A stretch of 64,000 bases of DNA from an uncultured Paenibacillaceae bacterium (GCA_913056365.1 CAJXLT010000003.1:248001-312000); one strand, 5' to 3'. Shown: positions 17,892-27,086, counted from the first letter of the stretch. Numbers and translations are program-made. The notes: a model not told the origin generated them from the sequence alone.

Positions 17892-18727
17892 TTCGAACCA
17901 CTCCTTTTGTTTTGTACTAAGCTTTGGGTCACGCGGTCCAGTACAACCGCTAATATAACAACGGCCAATCCGGCCTCAAAGCCTACGCCTACTTCAGTTT
18001 GGGTGACGGCGCGAAGCACATCTACACCTACACCCTGCGCTCCGATCATCGATGAAATGACGACCATCGACAAGGAGAGCATAATCGTCTGGTTAATACC
18101 GGCCATAATTGTCGGTACTGCCAATGGGATCTCCAGCTTGATCAGCTTCTGCATCGGCGTGGATCCGAAGGCGTCAGCCGCTTCCACCAAATCCTTAGGA
18201 ACCTGACGAATCCCAAGATTCGTCAGACGGATCGTCGGCGGAATTGCGAAGATGACGGATGCGACAACGCCTGGAACCATACCGAGCGAGAAGAAAGACA
18301 CCGCTGGCAGCAAATACACGAAAGCCGGCATAGTCTGCATGAAATCAAGCACAGGGGTCACAATCGACTGAATGCGATTGCTGCTGGCACTCAGGATACC
18401 AAGTGGAACGCCTAAGACGATCGATATGATAGCGGCAGTCAGCACAAGGGCCAACGTCTGCATCGTCACATCCCAATAGCCCAAATTCCAGACGAGCAAA
18501 AATCCTAGCAGCGTAAACAGCGCTACCCTTGTCCGGGCTGCTGCATACGCAAGTGCAGTAAATATCAAAATGACAACCAGTGCGGGTGGCATTGTAAGCA
18601 CCCACTCGAAGCTATCTACGGTAAATCCAATGGTTGCTTTGATCAGATCGAACAATGGCGAGATGTGGGTATCCAGCCATTCGACGAATTGATCCACCCA
18701 GTGGGAGAGCGGTATCTTCGGTATCAT
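17888..18727 (-). CDS. opuAB: Glycine betaine ABC transporter permease
   Basis: 279 residues. It has several membrane segments and a conserved permease loop, LVEAADAFGSTPMQKLIKLE, the EAA-type ATPase contact. The N-terminus (LSHWVDQFVEWL) is the ProW/OpuAB start pattern. It overlaps both the ATPase (stop) and binding protein (start) by four bases, giving tightly coupled translation of the transporter parts. Confidence 0.93.
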   Translation of the reverse strand: MIPKIPLSHWVDQFVEWLDTHISPLFDLIKATIGFTVDSFEWVLTMPPALVVILIFTALAYAAARTRVALFTLLGFLLVWNLGYWDVTMQTLALVLTAAIISIVLGVPLGILSASSNRIQSIVTPVLDFMQTMPAFVYLLPAVSFFSLGMVPGVVASVIFAIPPTIRLTNLGIRQVPKDLVEAADAFGSTPMQKLIKLEIPLAVPTIMAGINQTIMLSLSMVVISSMIGAQGVGVDVLRAVTQTEVGVGFEAGLAVVILAVVLDRVTQSLVQNKRSGSK

Positions 18728-19917
18728 GATCCCACCTCCAGATCTGTACTTCCGGCAAGCGCGGCCAATACGGCTCCGCGGATCACAATCCCGCTAAGCC
18801 TGCCGCTGTCATCAACGACAGCTAACGGCACCTTAGCCTGACTAACTTGATCAAACAGCTCATGGAGGAAGGTGTCCGCCGTGACGGTTGGCACATCTTC
18901 AATCAGAATGTCTGTAAGCTTCTTGCCTTCCTTCACCGCTTGTGAGGCATCTTCTGCATTCACGACGCCTAGCAGCTTGCGCGCGCCATCTACCACGTAT
19001 ACGTTGGAGACGCCATGTTCCTTCATGAACTGCAAGGCGACGCGCGGTCCCTTGTCTGGTGTGATCGTGACAGGACGCTTCATGACATGCGAAGCAGTAA
19101 GTACTTTGGACAGATCCACATCTTCTACGAATCGTTCTACGTATTCGTTCGCAGGATTCGTCATAATCTCTTCCGGTGTGCCGATCTGTACGATCGCCCC
19201 ATCCTTCATGAGCGCGATGCGATCCCCGATGCGAAGCGCTTCGTCCAGATCATGCGTGATGAAGACGATCGTCTTCTTCATCCGCGACTGCAGCTCCAGC
19301 AGCTCGTCCTGCATGTCCTTGCGAATTAATGGATCGAGCGCGCTGAACGCCTCATCCATCAATAGCACATCTGGATCGTTCGCCAAGCCGCGGGCCAAGC
19401 CCACACGCTGCTGCATGCCGCCGCTCAGCTGATCTGGACGGCTGTTTTCCCAATTTTTCAGACCGACGAGCTCGAGCGCATCCATCGCTTTCTTGCGACG
19501 CTCGCTCTTATCGATACCCTGAATCTCCAGGCCGTACTCGGTATTCTCAAGGACTGACCGGTGCGGGAATAGCGCGAACTTCTGGAACACCATGCTGATT
19601 TGCTTGCGTCGCACTTCGCGCAGCTGCTCCTTGGACATCTTCACGATGTCCTTGCCCTGGATCAATACCTGACCGTCCGTAGGATCAATGAGCCGGTTCA
19701 GCAGACGTACCAATGTAGACTTGCCGCTTCCAGACAAGCCCATAATGACGAATATCTCGCCTTCTTCGATTGTGAACGAAGCTTGATTTACGCCGACTGT
19801 CAGCTTCGTTTCTTGATAAATTCGGTCTTTGCTCAACCCTTTGGCGAGCATCGCGATGGCCCGCTTCGGGTTCGGACCGAATATTTTCGTTAACCCCTTC
19901 ACCTCAATAATGGGCAT
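18724..19917 (-). CDS. opuAA: Glycine betaine ABC transporter ATPase with CBS domains
   Basis: 397 residues. Walker A is GLSGSGKSTLVRLLNRL, the signature is LSGGMQQRVGLARGLA and Walker B is VLLMDEAFSALDP. A tandem CBS pair occupies the last 120 residues; in OpuA these sense ionic strength. I take ATG 19917, with AGGTG upstream and homology from MPIIEVKGLTKIFG; the frame is open to 19995 but the added residues are not conserved-looking. It leads the opuA operon and faces gbsR. Confidence 0.93.
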   Translation of the reverse strand: MPIIEVKGLTKIFGPNPKRAIAMLAKGLSKDRIYQETKLTVGVNQASFTIEEGEIFVIMGLSGSGKSTLVRLLNRLIDPTDGQVLIQGKDIVKMSKEQLREVRRKQISMVFQKFALFPHRSVLENTEYGLEIQGIDKSERRKKAMDALELVGLKNWENSRPDQLSGGMQQRVGLARGLANDPDVLLMDEAFSALDPLIRKDMQDELLELQSRMKKTIVFITHDLDEALRIGDRIALMKDGAIVQIGTPEEIMTNPANEYVERFVEDVDLSKVLTASHVMKRPVTITPDKGPRVALQFMKEHGVSNVYVVDGARKLLGVVNAEDASQAVKEGKKLTDILIEDVPTVTADTFLHELFDQVSQAKVPLAVVDDSGRLSGIVIRGAVLAALAGSTDLEVGS

Positions 19918-19997
19918 GCCTTCACCTCGCTTTTCTTCAGTTTGTTCCGTTTGCTGCCTTGTTATTATTGTTAAGGAAGTCGCGTTCGGAATCAACC

Positions 19998-20041
19998 GTT
20001 AAAACTGGTTGTAATGAACGTACAGTTTTAACTTTACGTTC
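19998..20041. promoter_or_regulatory. Nested inverted repeats in the opuA-gbsR intergenic region
   Basis: GTTAAAACTG at 19998-20007 and CAGTTTTAAC at 20023-20032 are perfect 10-bp arms separated by 15 bases. A second pair, GAACGT (20016-20021) and ACGTTC (20036-20041), interleaves with it. The block lies in the gap between the divergent opuA operon and gbsR. It is the best candidate for a GbsR-type operator and opuA promoter control region; binding is inferred. Confidence 0.6.
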
Positions 20042-20177
20042 TTTATGAAGCTAATGCTCCTTTATGCTGCTAATTGCTCCATATTGCCGAGCTTTACTTT
20101 CCTGATTAACTTTTTTACAATGATAGACAATAGGAATGCAGTTCATTCAGCAACCAGGGGATGGAGGAGGCGAGCGA

Positions 20178-20747
20178 ATGGAAAATAGCGAACTGGAGCA
20201 GTTATCCGAGGAAGCCAGAGCACGGCTGGGCAAGGCCAGACAGCGGGTCATCGAATCGATCGGCAAAAATATGGACTTGTACGGCGTGACTTTGTCCATC
20301 GGTCATTTATATGGCAATATGTTTTTTCGCAACGAGCCAGTCACCCTGGATGAAATGGTTGAGACAATGGGATTGAGCAAAACAAGCATCAGTACCGGAA
20401 TGCGCACGTTGAATGATCTGAAGATGATTCATAAGGTATGGGGCAAGGGCGTCCGTAAAGATCTGTACAAAGTCGAACCGGATTGGTACCAAACCTTCTC
20501 TGATTTCTTCGTCATTAAGTGGCGCAAGTCGATAGAGATGAACTTACAATCGCTGCAAAAGTCGAAGCGGGAAATAGAAGCATTGCTCGATGAACATTCC
20601 GACAACAATGAACTGCAGGAAATTTTGAAGATGGATGTCGAGAAGATTGTGAATGCTGTGGAATACTACGACTGGTTAGACCGCTTAATTGACGCCTTGG
20701 AATCAGGTGAAATATTCAAGCTGGTGCCGAAGACAACGAATCCATAG
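20178..20747 (+). CDS. gbsR: GbsR-family MarR-like transcriptional regulator
   Basis: 189 residues. It has the GbsR winged-helix layout: GKNMDLYGVTLSIGHLYG near residue 30, the recognition helix region LDEMVETMGLSKTSISTGMRTL, and a long C-terminal helical part. This family (GbsR, OpcR/OpuAR) controls choline or glycine-betaine uptake and synthesis genes. ATG 20178 has GGAGGAGG directly upstream and is preferred to the upstream frame start at 20136. It is divergent from opuA and probably represses it. Confidence 0.88.
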   Translation: MENSELEQLSEEARARLGKARQRVIESIGKNMDLYGVTLSIGHLYGNMFFRNEPVTLDEMVETMGLSKTSISTGMRTLNDLKMIHKVWGKGVRKDLYKVEPDWYQTFSDFFVIKWRKSIEMNLQSLQKSKREIEALLDEHSDNNELQEILKMDVEKIVNAVEYYDWLDRLIDALESGEIFKLVPKTTNP

Positions 20748-20778
20748 CAGAAGTAGAACGGGAATATCATATTTGCAG

Positions 20779-20807
20779 AACCGGAGCCGCTGGTTTTCCG
20801 GTTTTTT
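20779..20807 (+). terminator. Rho-independent terminator after gbsR
   Basis: AACCGGA (20779-20785) pairs with TCCGGTT (20797-20803), followed by TTTT. It lies about 30 bases after the gbsR stop. Confidence 0.75.
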
Positions 20808-21207
20808 GTGCGCGGTGCTGCGAATAGGTAGAGGTAGGTGCGTCCGTGGAAATGTAACGGGAAAAAAGGTACTTATTCATGAACAGGTCGTGCAATGTGT
20901 GCGAATAGAGGACATTGTCGGTTTTATTCGGGCATATGTACATGTCTAAGCGGTGTTGGTGCAGCATTACATCCACATTGTTCCGCTATTTCATCCGATA
21001 TTCCTTTCACCGCTGCAATAAGACCGATTATTTCTGTTATGTGCATAAAGGAACTAGAAAAGTACTAGCAGAGTCGTTGGCAATGGCGCTATCGAACGCC
21101 CTTCCTCCTATGCCCGAAGATACGATAGTGCTGTGATCTCGAATAGCATCGGAGGGGTGCTTGTGATAAGGTGTAAGTATGATTAGTTTTGCAGAAGAGA
21201 TGGTGAG
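20808..21207. other. Gene-poor interval containing copy 1 of a 76-bp dispersed repeat (20855-20930)
   Basis: No coding region is supportable here. Bases 20855-20930 match 33030-33105 in overall layout and length (76 bases each): both begin TAACGGGAAAAA, share a CTTATT block, then ATAGAGGACA, and end TTATTCG. Within the last 26 bases, 20 are identical. The interval ends at the DUF1697 gene, whose ribosome binding site (GAGATGGTGAG) is at its right edge. Confidence 0.5.
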
Positions 21208-21768
21208 ATGATGATCTACATAGCGTTGCTTCGAGGCATTAATGTTGGCGGCCATCGCAAGGTCAAAATGGCGGAGCTCAAGCAATTGTTCGAAAGGCTC
21301 GGGCTGCAGCAAGTACGTACTTATATTCAGAGCGGCAATGTGCTGTTCCGATCGGAGACCGATGAGCGTACCTTGCGCAGCATGCTCGAAGAGGAGATTG
21401 CGTCTGCTTATGGATTCGAAGTAACGGTTGTGATCCGAACAGTTGAGGAGCTGCGCCGCATCGCAGAAGGTTGCCCGTTCTCGGACGGCGAAATCAGGGA
21501 AGCGGAGGCGGCATCCGACGCAGAAAGCCTATATGTGGCGATGCTGACGGAGAAGCCTGCCGCGGACAATGTCGTGCGTATCCAATCATTCGAATCAGAA
21601 CAGGAGAAACTTCGTATTATAGGAAGAGACGCTTACATGTTACTGCATCAGAGCATTCGTAATGCCAAGCTAGCCGGGCAATTGCACCAACTGGCTGTTC
21701 CTGCGACGACACGTAATTGGAAGACGATTCATAAATTGCTCGCACTTGCAGTAGCGATGGCGGACTAA
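21208..21768 (+). CDS. DUF1697 family protein
   Basis: 186 residues. It begins with MIYIALLRGINVGGHRKVKM and continues TYIQSGNVLFRS, the hallmark opening of DUF1697 proteins. It has the usual family length. The biochemical role of this family is not established. Either ATG at 21208 or 21211 could be used; a purine-rich GAGATGGTGAG precedes them. It stands alone, upstream of the helicase gene. Confidence 0.9.
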   Translation: MMIYIALLRGINVGGHRKVKMAELKQLFERLGLQQVRTYIQSGNVLFRSETDERTLRSMLEEEIASAYGFEVTVVIRTVEELRRIAEGCPFSDGEIREAEAASDAESLYVAMLTEKPAADNVVRIQSFESEQEKLRIIGRDAYMLLHQSIRNAKLAGQLHQLAVPATTRNWKTIHKLLALAVAMAD

Positions 21769-21855
21769 TTCAAGCTTATCTATATCGGCGTATGCCGCTG
21801 CGTACTTATTATGAAAACCCGTACCCGGGTTAAGAGGGAGAAAGAAGGACGAACA

Positions 21856-23259
21856 ATGAATAATAGACCATTTGAAGCGCTAGGCATTCGACATGAGCTG
21901 GTGGATCAGCTGCATCGCAGCGGGATTGATGAACCGACGCCAGTGCAGAAGCAAGTCATTCCGGCGGCGCTTGCGGGGCGGGATGTGCTTGCGCAAGCGC
22001 AGACGGGAACAGGCAAGACGTTAGCTTTTATTCTGCCGATTCTCGAATCGTTATCGGACAAGCGCTCCAGCACACAAGCGTTAATTCTTGCGCCTACCCG
22101 CGAGCTGGCGATCCAGATTTCCGATGAGATGAAGAAGCTTGTTCCAGTGACCGGCGCCTCTGTATTAGCAGTATACGGCGGACAAGATGTAGAGCGTCAG
22201 ATCCGGCAATTGCGCGATGCGCCGGCTGTCATCGTGGCGACACCGGGAAGGCTGCTTGATCATCTGCGCAGACAGACTGTCCACATTCGAGGCATCCGTC
22301 AGCTGGTGCTGGATGAGGCGGATCAGATGCTGCACATGGGGTTTCTGCCAGAAGTTCAGGAGATCATCGAACAGACACCGACGGACCGGCAAACTTTGCT
22401 GTTCTCCGCCACATTGTCCGATGCGGTCCGGAGACTGGCTGCTGCTTATACACGGGAAGCGGTAGATATCCGGATTCAGGGTAAGACGGTTACGCTGGAA
22501 GGCATCGAGCAAATTGCTTACGAAACGACGGATCGCGGCAAGCTTCCTACGTTGCTTCAGTTGTTGGAGGAGCACAATCCATACTTGGCGGTCGTCTTCT
22601 GCCGGACGAAGATTCGGGCGAAGAAGCTGACTGCGAATTTGCAAGAGCACGGGGCTCAGGTCGATGAGCTGCATGGCGATCTGACGCAAGCGAAGCGCGA
22701 GCAGGTTATGAAGCGGTTCCGTGAAGCGAAGCTGCAGGTGCTCGTGGCGACCGATGTCGCGGCAAGGGGGTTAGATGTGGAAGGGGTCACGCACATCTTC
22801 AACTATGATATTCCCGGCGATGCGGAGAGCTATATTCACCGAATCGGACGTACAGGCCGGGCCGGGCAGCAAGGATCGGCCATCACGCTTCTGACGACAC
22901 GGGATGCCGAAGCGATGCAAGCGATCGAGCGGGCAATAGGGATGTCTGTCACGCGCCGAGACGGACAGGGACGATCTACAGCAGATCAAGCCGGACTAGG
23001 CGGGCAATCTGCGGGACGCCGGAAGCGCATGAGCGATCGGTCATCCGCAGACGCTCAGAAGCGTGGAGCGCGTACGGGCGGTCGGCGTGACAGGAATAAG
23101 CCGCAGCAGGCTGAATCCCGATCATCCAAGCGCCATGGCAAGGGCAGCGGAACGCGCAGTAAGCGTGACGATCGAGCGGGTGCCACATCCTCTCGGACAT
23201 CCAGACAAGGCGGCAGCTCAGATGCAGCCGGAGGCCGCAGAGGCCGAAGGAAGAGATAA
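21856..23259 (+). CDS. DEAD-box ATP-dependent RNA helicase
   Basis: 467 residues. It has the Q motif (EPTPVQKQ), Walker A AQTGTGKT, motif Ia PTRELA, motif II DEAD, motif III SAT and motif VI HRIGRTGRAG, so both RecA lobes are complete. The last 90 residues are basic and rich in Arg, Gly, Ser and Lys, as in CshA/DeaD-like helicases that bind structured RNA during cold growth or ribosome assembly. ATG 21856 is preferred, with GAAGGACGAACA upstream; the frame is open from 21811. Close relatives are cshA/deaD, but the exact orthologue is not certain. Confidence 0.93.
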   Translation: MNNRPFEALGIRHELVDQLHRSGIDEPTPVQKQVIPAALAGRDVLAQAQTGTGKTLAFILPILESLSDKRSSTQALILAPTRELAIQISDEMKKLVPVTGASVLAVYGGQDVERQIRQLRDAPAVIVATPGRLLDHLRRQTVHIRGIRQLVLDEADQMLHMGFLPEVQEIIEQTPTDRQTLLFSATLSDAVRRLAAAYTREAVDIRIQGKTVTLEGIEQIAYETTDRGKLPTLLQLLEEHNPYLAVVFCRTKIRAKKLTANLQEHGAQVDELHGDLTQAKREQVMKRFREAKLQVLVATDVAARGLDVEGVTHIFNYDIPGDAESYIHRIGRTGRAGQQGSAITLLTTRDAEAMQAIERAIGMSVTRRDGQGRSTADQAGLGGQSAGRRKRMSDRSSADAQKRGARTGGRRDRNKPQQAESRSSKRHGKGSGTRSKRDDRAGATSSRTSRQGGSSDAAGGRRGRRKR

Positions 23260-23281
23260 TCCGAAAAGTGAGGAGATCCGT

Positions 23282-23581
23282 GTGAAGGAATGTATGATTC
23301 ATTTCAAGCTAATGCGGGGAACCGAGAGCAAGATGCTGCGAGCTTTAACGTATTTGCCGAAGGACAAACAGCCGGAAATTGCGGATTTCATTCGCATCTT
23401 CGAGGAAATGGGTTATCCGGTGCAGCTGGAGAATGAACATGAGCTCATATTCGATTCCGTCGTTGCAGGCGAGCCATTCAAGCTCGACATTACGAAGATT
23501 GAGATGAGCGGCGAGAAGAAGGAAGAGGCAGATGTAGACGGGGAGCTGCGCGCGATCCTGGAGCATCTGATCCGCAGATAG
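23282..23581 (+). CDS. Small hypothetical protein downstream of the helicase
   Basis: 99 residues from a GTG at 23282, with GAGGAG six bases upstream; ATG 23294 is an alternative. The frame is open back to 23063, but that part lies inside the helicase gene. I do not recognise a family. The sequence is compact, charged and mixed alpha/beta-like (LPKDKQPEIADFIRIFEEMG, then a central FDSVVAGEPFKLDITKIEM), with no membrane segment. It lies 22 bases after the helicase gene and ends just before a strong terminator, so it is probably in the same operon. Confidence 0.65.
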   Translation: MKECMIHFKLMRGTESKMLRALTYLPKDKQPEIADFIRIFEEMGYPVQLENEHELIFDSVVAGEPFKLDITKIEMSGEKKEEADVDGELRAILEHLIRR

Positions 23582-23615
23582 GAATGCGGCGTATGCGGGC
23601 GTGAACGAGCACAAG

Positions 23616-23664
23616 AAGAAGCAGGGAGGGAGTCCGTATGAACGGTATTCCCTCCCTGCTTCTT
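23616..23664. terminator. Strong bidirectional terminator
   Basis: A perfect 16-bp inverted repeat: AAGAAGCAGGGAGGGA at 23616-23631 and its complement at 23649-23664. It lies between the convergent small gene and lactonase gene. Confidence 0.9.
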
Positions 23665-23691
23665 TGTCACGCTGAATGGCGGGCGCTTCTG

Positions 23692-24762
23692 TTATGCTTG
23701 TTCGAGGAAACGAACGCACACAGGCTTGGACACGGATAAGCTGTGCTCTGTTGGCGTTAGCTTGCCGCTCTCGGTATCTCTGGCGAATACGACAATATTG
23801 TTCGTATCGCGATTGGCGGCGAGCAGGAAGCGTCCGTCTGGTGACAGCGCGAAGTTGCGCGGATGCTTGCCGCTTGTGGAGACATGCTCGACAAGCAGCA
23901 ACCTTCCGTCACTCTCTACGCGATAGACAGCGATGCTGTCATGCCCGCGATTGGAGCCGTACAGGAAGCGCCCGTCTGGGGATAAGTGAATGTCTGCGCA
24001 GCTTTTTACTTCATCGTATCCGTTCGGCAACGTAGAGATGGTTTGCTTCTCTGTCAGCCTTCCGTTCTCCTCGTCATAGTCAAATACCGTAATGGTTGCA
24101 TTCAGCTCGTTAATGACGTAGCCATAGGGTTGCGTTGGATGAAAGACGAAATGACGCGGACCCGAGCCGCCTGCCAGCGTAAGCTCCTGATTCGGTGTTA
24201 GCTTGCAGCCAATTGGATCAAACTTGTACACGAAGATGCGGTCGAGTCCGAGATCAGATACGACTGCATGGCGATTGTGGCGATCGAACATGACTGAATG
24301 CGCGCGCGCTTGGCTCTGCACGGGAAGAACGCTGCTACCTTCATGCTGCTGAACTTCGGCAGCAGGACCGATGCGACCGTCCTCCAGAATGGGGGACAAG
24401 CCAATCATACCGCCGTGATAGCTGGATACGGCAAGGCAGCGTCTGGATCGATCCAGCTGAATATGGCAAGTGGAGCTTGCAACAGTCCGCTCTTGATTCA
24501 GCATTGTTAGCTCGCCAGAGTCGGGGTCAATCGACCATGCCGAGGCATTCCCGGCACGCTCGCCATCCGCTGAAGTTTCCTCGCCTATCGCGTACAGGTG
24601 CAAGGCATTATGATCGATATCGAGAAAGGTAGGATTCTTCAAGCCGCTATGCTCATGCAGCAGCTGGAGCTCTCCGGTTTGCGGATCGAAGCTGCAGCTA
24701 TATAAGCCCGACTCCTCCACCTCAGCGTACGTTCCGATGATAGCCAATTGCTTCTTGTTCAT
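23692..24762 (-). CDS. Lactonase family beta-propeller protein (6-phosphogluconolactonase-like, YkgB type)
   Basis: 356 residues. Repeated blades carry GSGPRHFVFHPTQPYGYVIN, DIHLSPDGRFLYGSNRG and HPRNFALSPDGRFLLAANRD, typical of the seven-bladed lactonase family that includes E. coli Pgl. No signal peptide is present, so it is cytoplasmic. The family can hydrolyse 6-phosphogluconolactone, but many members have unproven activity. GGAGTG lies about 10 bases before ATG 24762. It stands alone and shares the terminator at 23616-23664. Confidence 0.85.
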   Translation of the reverse strand: MNKKQLAIIGTYAEVEESGLYSCSFDPQTGELQLLHEHSGLKNPTFLDIDHNALHLYAIGEETSADGERAGNASAWSIDPDSGELTMLNQERTVASSTCHIQLDRSRRCLAVSSYHGGMIGLSPILEDGRIGPAAEVQQHEGSSVLPVQSQARAHSVMFDRHNRHAVVSDLGLDRIFVYKFDPIGCKLTPNQELTLAGGSGPRHFVFHPTQPYGYVINELNATITVFDYDEENGRLTEKQTISTLPNGYDEVKSCADIHLSPDGRFLYGSNRGHDSIAVYRVESDGRLLLVEHVSTSGKHPRNFALSPDGRFLLAANRDTNNIVVFARDTESGKLTPTEHSLSVSKPVCVRFLEQA

Positions 24763-24816
24763 GGGTTGTTCACTCCTTCATATAGTTTCACAAGTATTGT
24801 TGAGGTGAGCCTCGTC

Positions 24817-24911
24817 TGTCGCGATGTGGCTCACATGTCGCAATGCGTTCGTAATTAGCAATGCGCTCACAAGTTTCAACGTGGCTCACAAGCAGTGGCG
24901 CGGTTCATAAG
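24817..24911. repeat. Degenerate tandem repeat, about five units of 19-20 bases
   Basis: Units built around GCGCTCACAAG recur at 24817, 24837, about 24856, 24874 and 24893 (for example GTGGCTCACAT, GCGCTCACAAG, GTGGCTCACAAG, GCGGTTCATAAG). The array lies in the 527-base gap between the lactonase and ABC-F genes, which has no gene I can support. Confidence 0.5.
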
Positions 24912-24954
24912 TCGAGATAAGTCTGTGGGTGAGCCTCATTGCCGCGTATATGTT

Positions 24955-25218
24955 GAATTTCCTACGAAAGTGCAGGCTTCGTCATCATCGGCAAGCTGAT
25001 TTGGCGAATCGCCTGCAAATCCACAGTTTTGATTCCGAAAAAAGGCCTATCCAGCCTATCAGACAACAAAAGGATGCACATCCGCAGGTATTCGCTCTAA
25101 GCAGCAGATTTCTCGTTGAAAGCCTGCATAATCGTAGGAATTATGAGTTCGGACGTACTTCTCCAACACTTGACGAACCTCTGTCCTCGGGAAACCTGTG
25201 TAATCGCAGGAAATATCG
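24955..25218. repeat. Cluster of short CCTGCA...AGGAAT repeats
   Basis: Copies are seen at 24955-24976 (inverted), about 25011-25035 (weak), 25073-25097, 25121-25144 and 25194-25218. The last two read CCTGCATAATCGTAGGAATT and CCTGTGTAATCGCAGGAAAT and are followed by similar GTTCG words. They match the family at 12783-13118. No gene is supported in this interval. Confidence 0.5.
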
Positions 25219-25289
25219 GTTCGCACTGCATCATGCGTAACGCAACAATGCAACAACGCGGACATCGACCATGCTGATGCAAGGCAGAG

Positions 25290-27086
25290 CTAACGCGCAG
25301 ATTTCTGCTGAGCGATCTGTTCGGCAAGCTCATTCAGGTATGTCCAACGCTCCATAAGCTGCTCCAACTCGAGATCGAGTTGTTTTTTCTGTTCGAACAG
25401 TGTCTGGAGCTTGTCGTAATCACTGCCGGTCTGATTAATCGCCGTATCCATATCCGCTATTTCATTCTCTTTGTCCTCGATCCATTCGTCAATATGCTCC
25501 AGATCGCGTTGTTCTTGATAGGACATCTTCAACGCCTTCGGTCGCTCTGCGGATCGGCTCCCTGCAGCCTTCGATTCTTCTGTGTCGGTGGCTTCCTCCT
25601 TCGCTGGTCTGCGAGTCTGTAGCTCCCGGTACTCACTATAGTTGCCGACGTGGTGGTCGATCTGACCGTTCCCGATGAAGGCCCAGATGGTCTCGGCTGT
25701 GCGGTCAAGGAAATAACGATCATGGGAAACGATCAGCACCGCCCCGTTGAAATGATCGAGATAATCCTCCAGAATCGTCAGCGTCTGAATATCCAGATCG
25801 TTCGTAGGCTCATCGAGCAGAAGCACGTTCGGCGCTTCCATCAGGATGCGCAGCAAGTAGAGCCGCCGCTTCTCGCCGCCGGATAGACGGTCGATCGGCG
25901 TCCACTGCAACTCACCGGGGAAGAGGAAGCGCTCCAGCATCTGCGCGGCGCTGATGAGCGTGCCGTCCGCCGTCTTCACATGCTCCGCAGCTTCCTTAAT
26001 GTAGTCGATGACCCGTGTGGAGCCGTCCATCTCCTCGGCTTCTTGGGTGAAGAAGCCAATCCGCACCGTAGGTCCTGTCTCGACATGACCGTGCGTCGGC
26101 TTCATACTTCCGGCAATCAGCTTCAGCAGCGTAGACTTCCCGCTGCCGTTCGGTCCGATAATGCCGATGCGGTCATGCCGTTGGATGATGGCGGAGAAGT
26201 CGCGGATCACCTCGCGTTCTTCATAGGCATGCCCGAGCTGTTCAAGCTCGATGACCTTCTTGCCTAGACGGCTGCCGGATAATGAGATGTCCAGCTCACC
26301 CGACTGCTGACCCGGCGCGGCATCCTTGATCTGCTCGAATCGATCGATGCGCGCCTTCTGCTTCGTCGTGCGAGCTTTCGCTCCGCGTCGAATCCACTCG
26401 AGCTCGCGGCGGAACAGGTTCTGGCGCTTGCGCTCGGCAGCTTGCTCCAGCTCCTGCCGTTCGGCCTTCTTGTCCAGGAACGCTGCATAATTGCCTGTAT
26501 ACGTGTAGAGTTGACCTTGATCGAGCTCGAACATACGAGTAGCAAGCCGATCGAGAAAGTACCGGTCATGCGTAATCATAAGCAAGGCAGACCGCCTGCG
26601 CTTCAGCTGCTGTTCGAGAAACTCGACAGCCTCGGTATCCAGATGGTTCGTCGGCTCATCCAGAATCAAGAGGTCGGATTCCCGCATCAGCACGCCAGCC
26701 AGCAGCACACGCTTGCGCTGACCGCCCGACAGCTGTCCCATCTGCACATCGAACTGCTCGATCCCGAGTTTGGACAGAATGCGCTTCGCTTCATATTCCG
26801 CTTCTGCCTGTGCAGCCATGCCGAGCACCTGCTCGAGAACAGCAGACTCGCGGTCATAGTCAGGATTCTGCGGCAAGTACTCCAGAATGAGACCGTTCTT
26901 CGTCATCAGGTTGCCCTCATCAGCTTGTTCTGCGCCGGCGACGACCTGCAGCAGCGTGGACTTGCCTGTGCCGTTCACCCCGATCAGCCCGATGCGCTCG
27001 CCTTCTTCTACACTGAATGAAATGTGGTGGAACAGCTGCTTCATGCCGTAGCTCTTAGACAGCTGCTCCGCAGTAAGTATCGTCAT
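25290..27086 (-). CDS. ABC-F family ATP-binding protein (Uup-like)
   Basis: 598 residues with two ABC domains in one chain and no membrane segment, the ABC-F layout. Domain 1 has GVNGTGKSTLLQ, LSGGQRKRVLLAG and LLILDEPTNHLD. Domain 2 (from about residue 300) has GPNGSGKSTLLK, LSGGEKRRLYLLR and LLLDEPTNDLD. The linker after domain 1 is charged and helical. The C-terminal 80 residues form a coiled coil (about 520-598), as in Uup. ABC-F proteins act on the ribosome; some give antibiotic protection. Whether this one is housekeeping or protective cannot be told. It is a single gene read away from a terminator at 27178. Confidence 0.9.
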   Translation of the reverse strand: MTILTAEQLSKSYGMKQLFHHISFSVEEGERIGLIGVNGTGKSTLLQVVAGAEQADEGNLMTKNGLILEYLPQNPDYDRESAVLEQVLGMAAQAEAEYEAKRILSKLGIEQFDVQMGQLSGGQRKRVLLAGVLMRESDLLILDEPTNHLDTEAVEFLEQQLKRRRSALLMITHDRYFLDRLATRMFELDQGQLYTYTGNYAAFLDKKAERQELEQAAERKRQNLFRRELEWIRRGAKARTTKQKARIDRFEQIKDAAPGQQSGELDISLSGSRLGKKVIELEQLGHAYEEREVIRDFSAIIQRHDRIGIIGPNGSGKSTLLKLIAGSMKPTHGHVETGPTVRIGFFTQEAEEMDGSTRVIDYIKEAAEHVKTADGTLISAAQMLERFLFPGELQWTPIDRLSGGEKRRLYLLRILMEAPNVLLLDEPTNDLDIQTLTILEDYLDHFNGAVLIVSHDRYFLDRTAETIWAFIGNGQIDHHVGNYSEYRELQTRRPAKEEATDTEESKAAGSRSAERPKALKMSYQEQRDLEHIDEWIEDKENEIADMDTAINQTGSDYDKLQTLFEQKKQLDLELEQLMERWTYLNELAEQIAQQKSAR

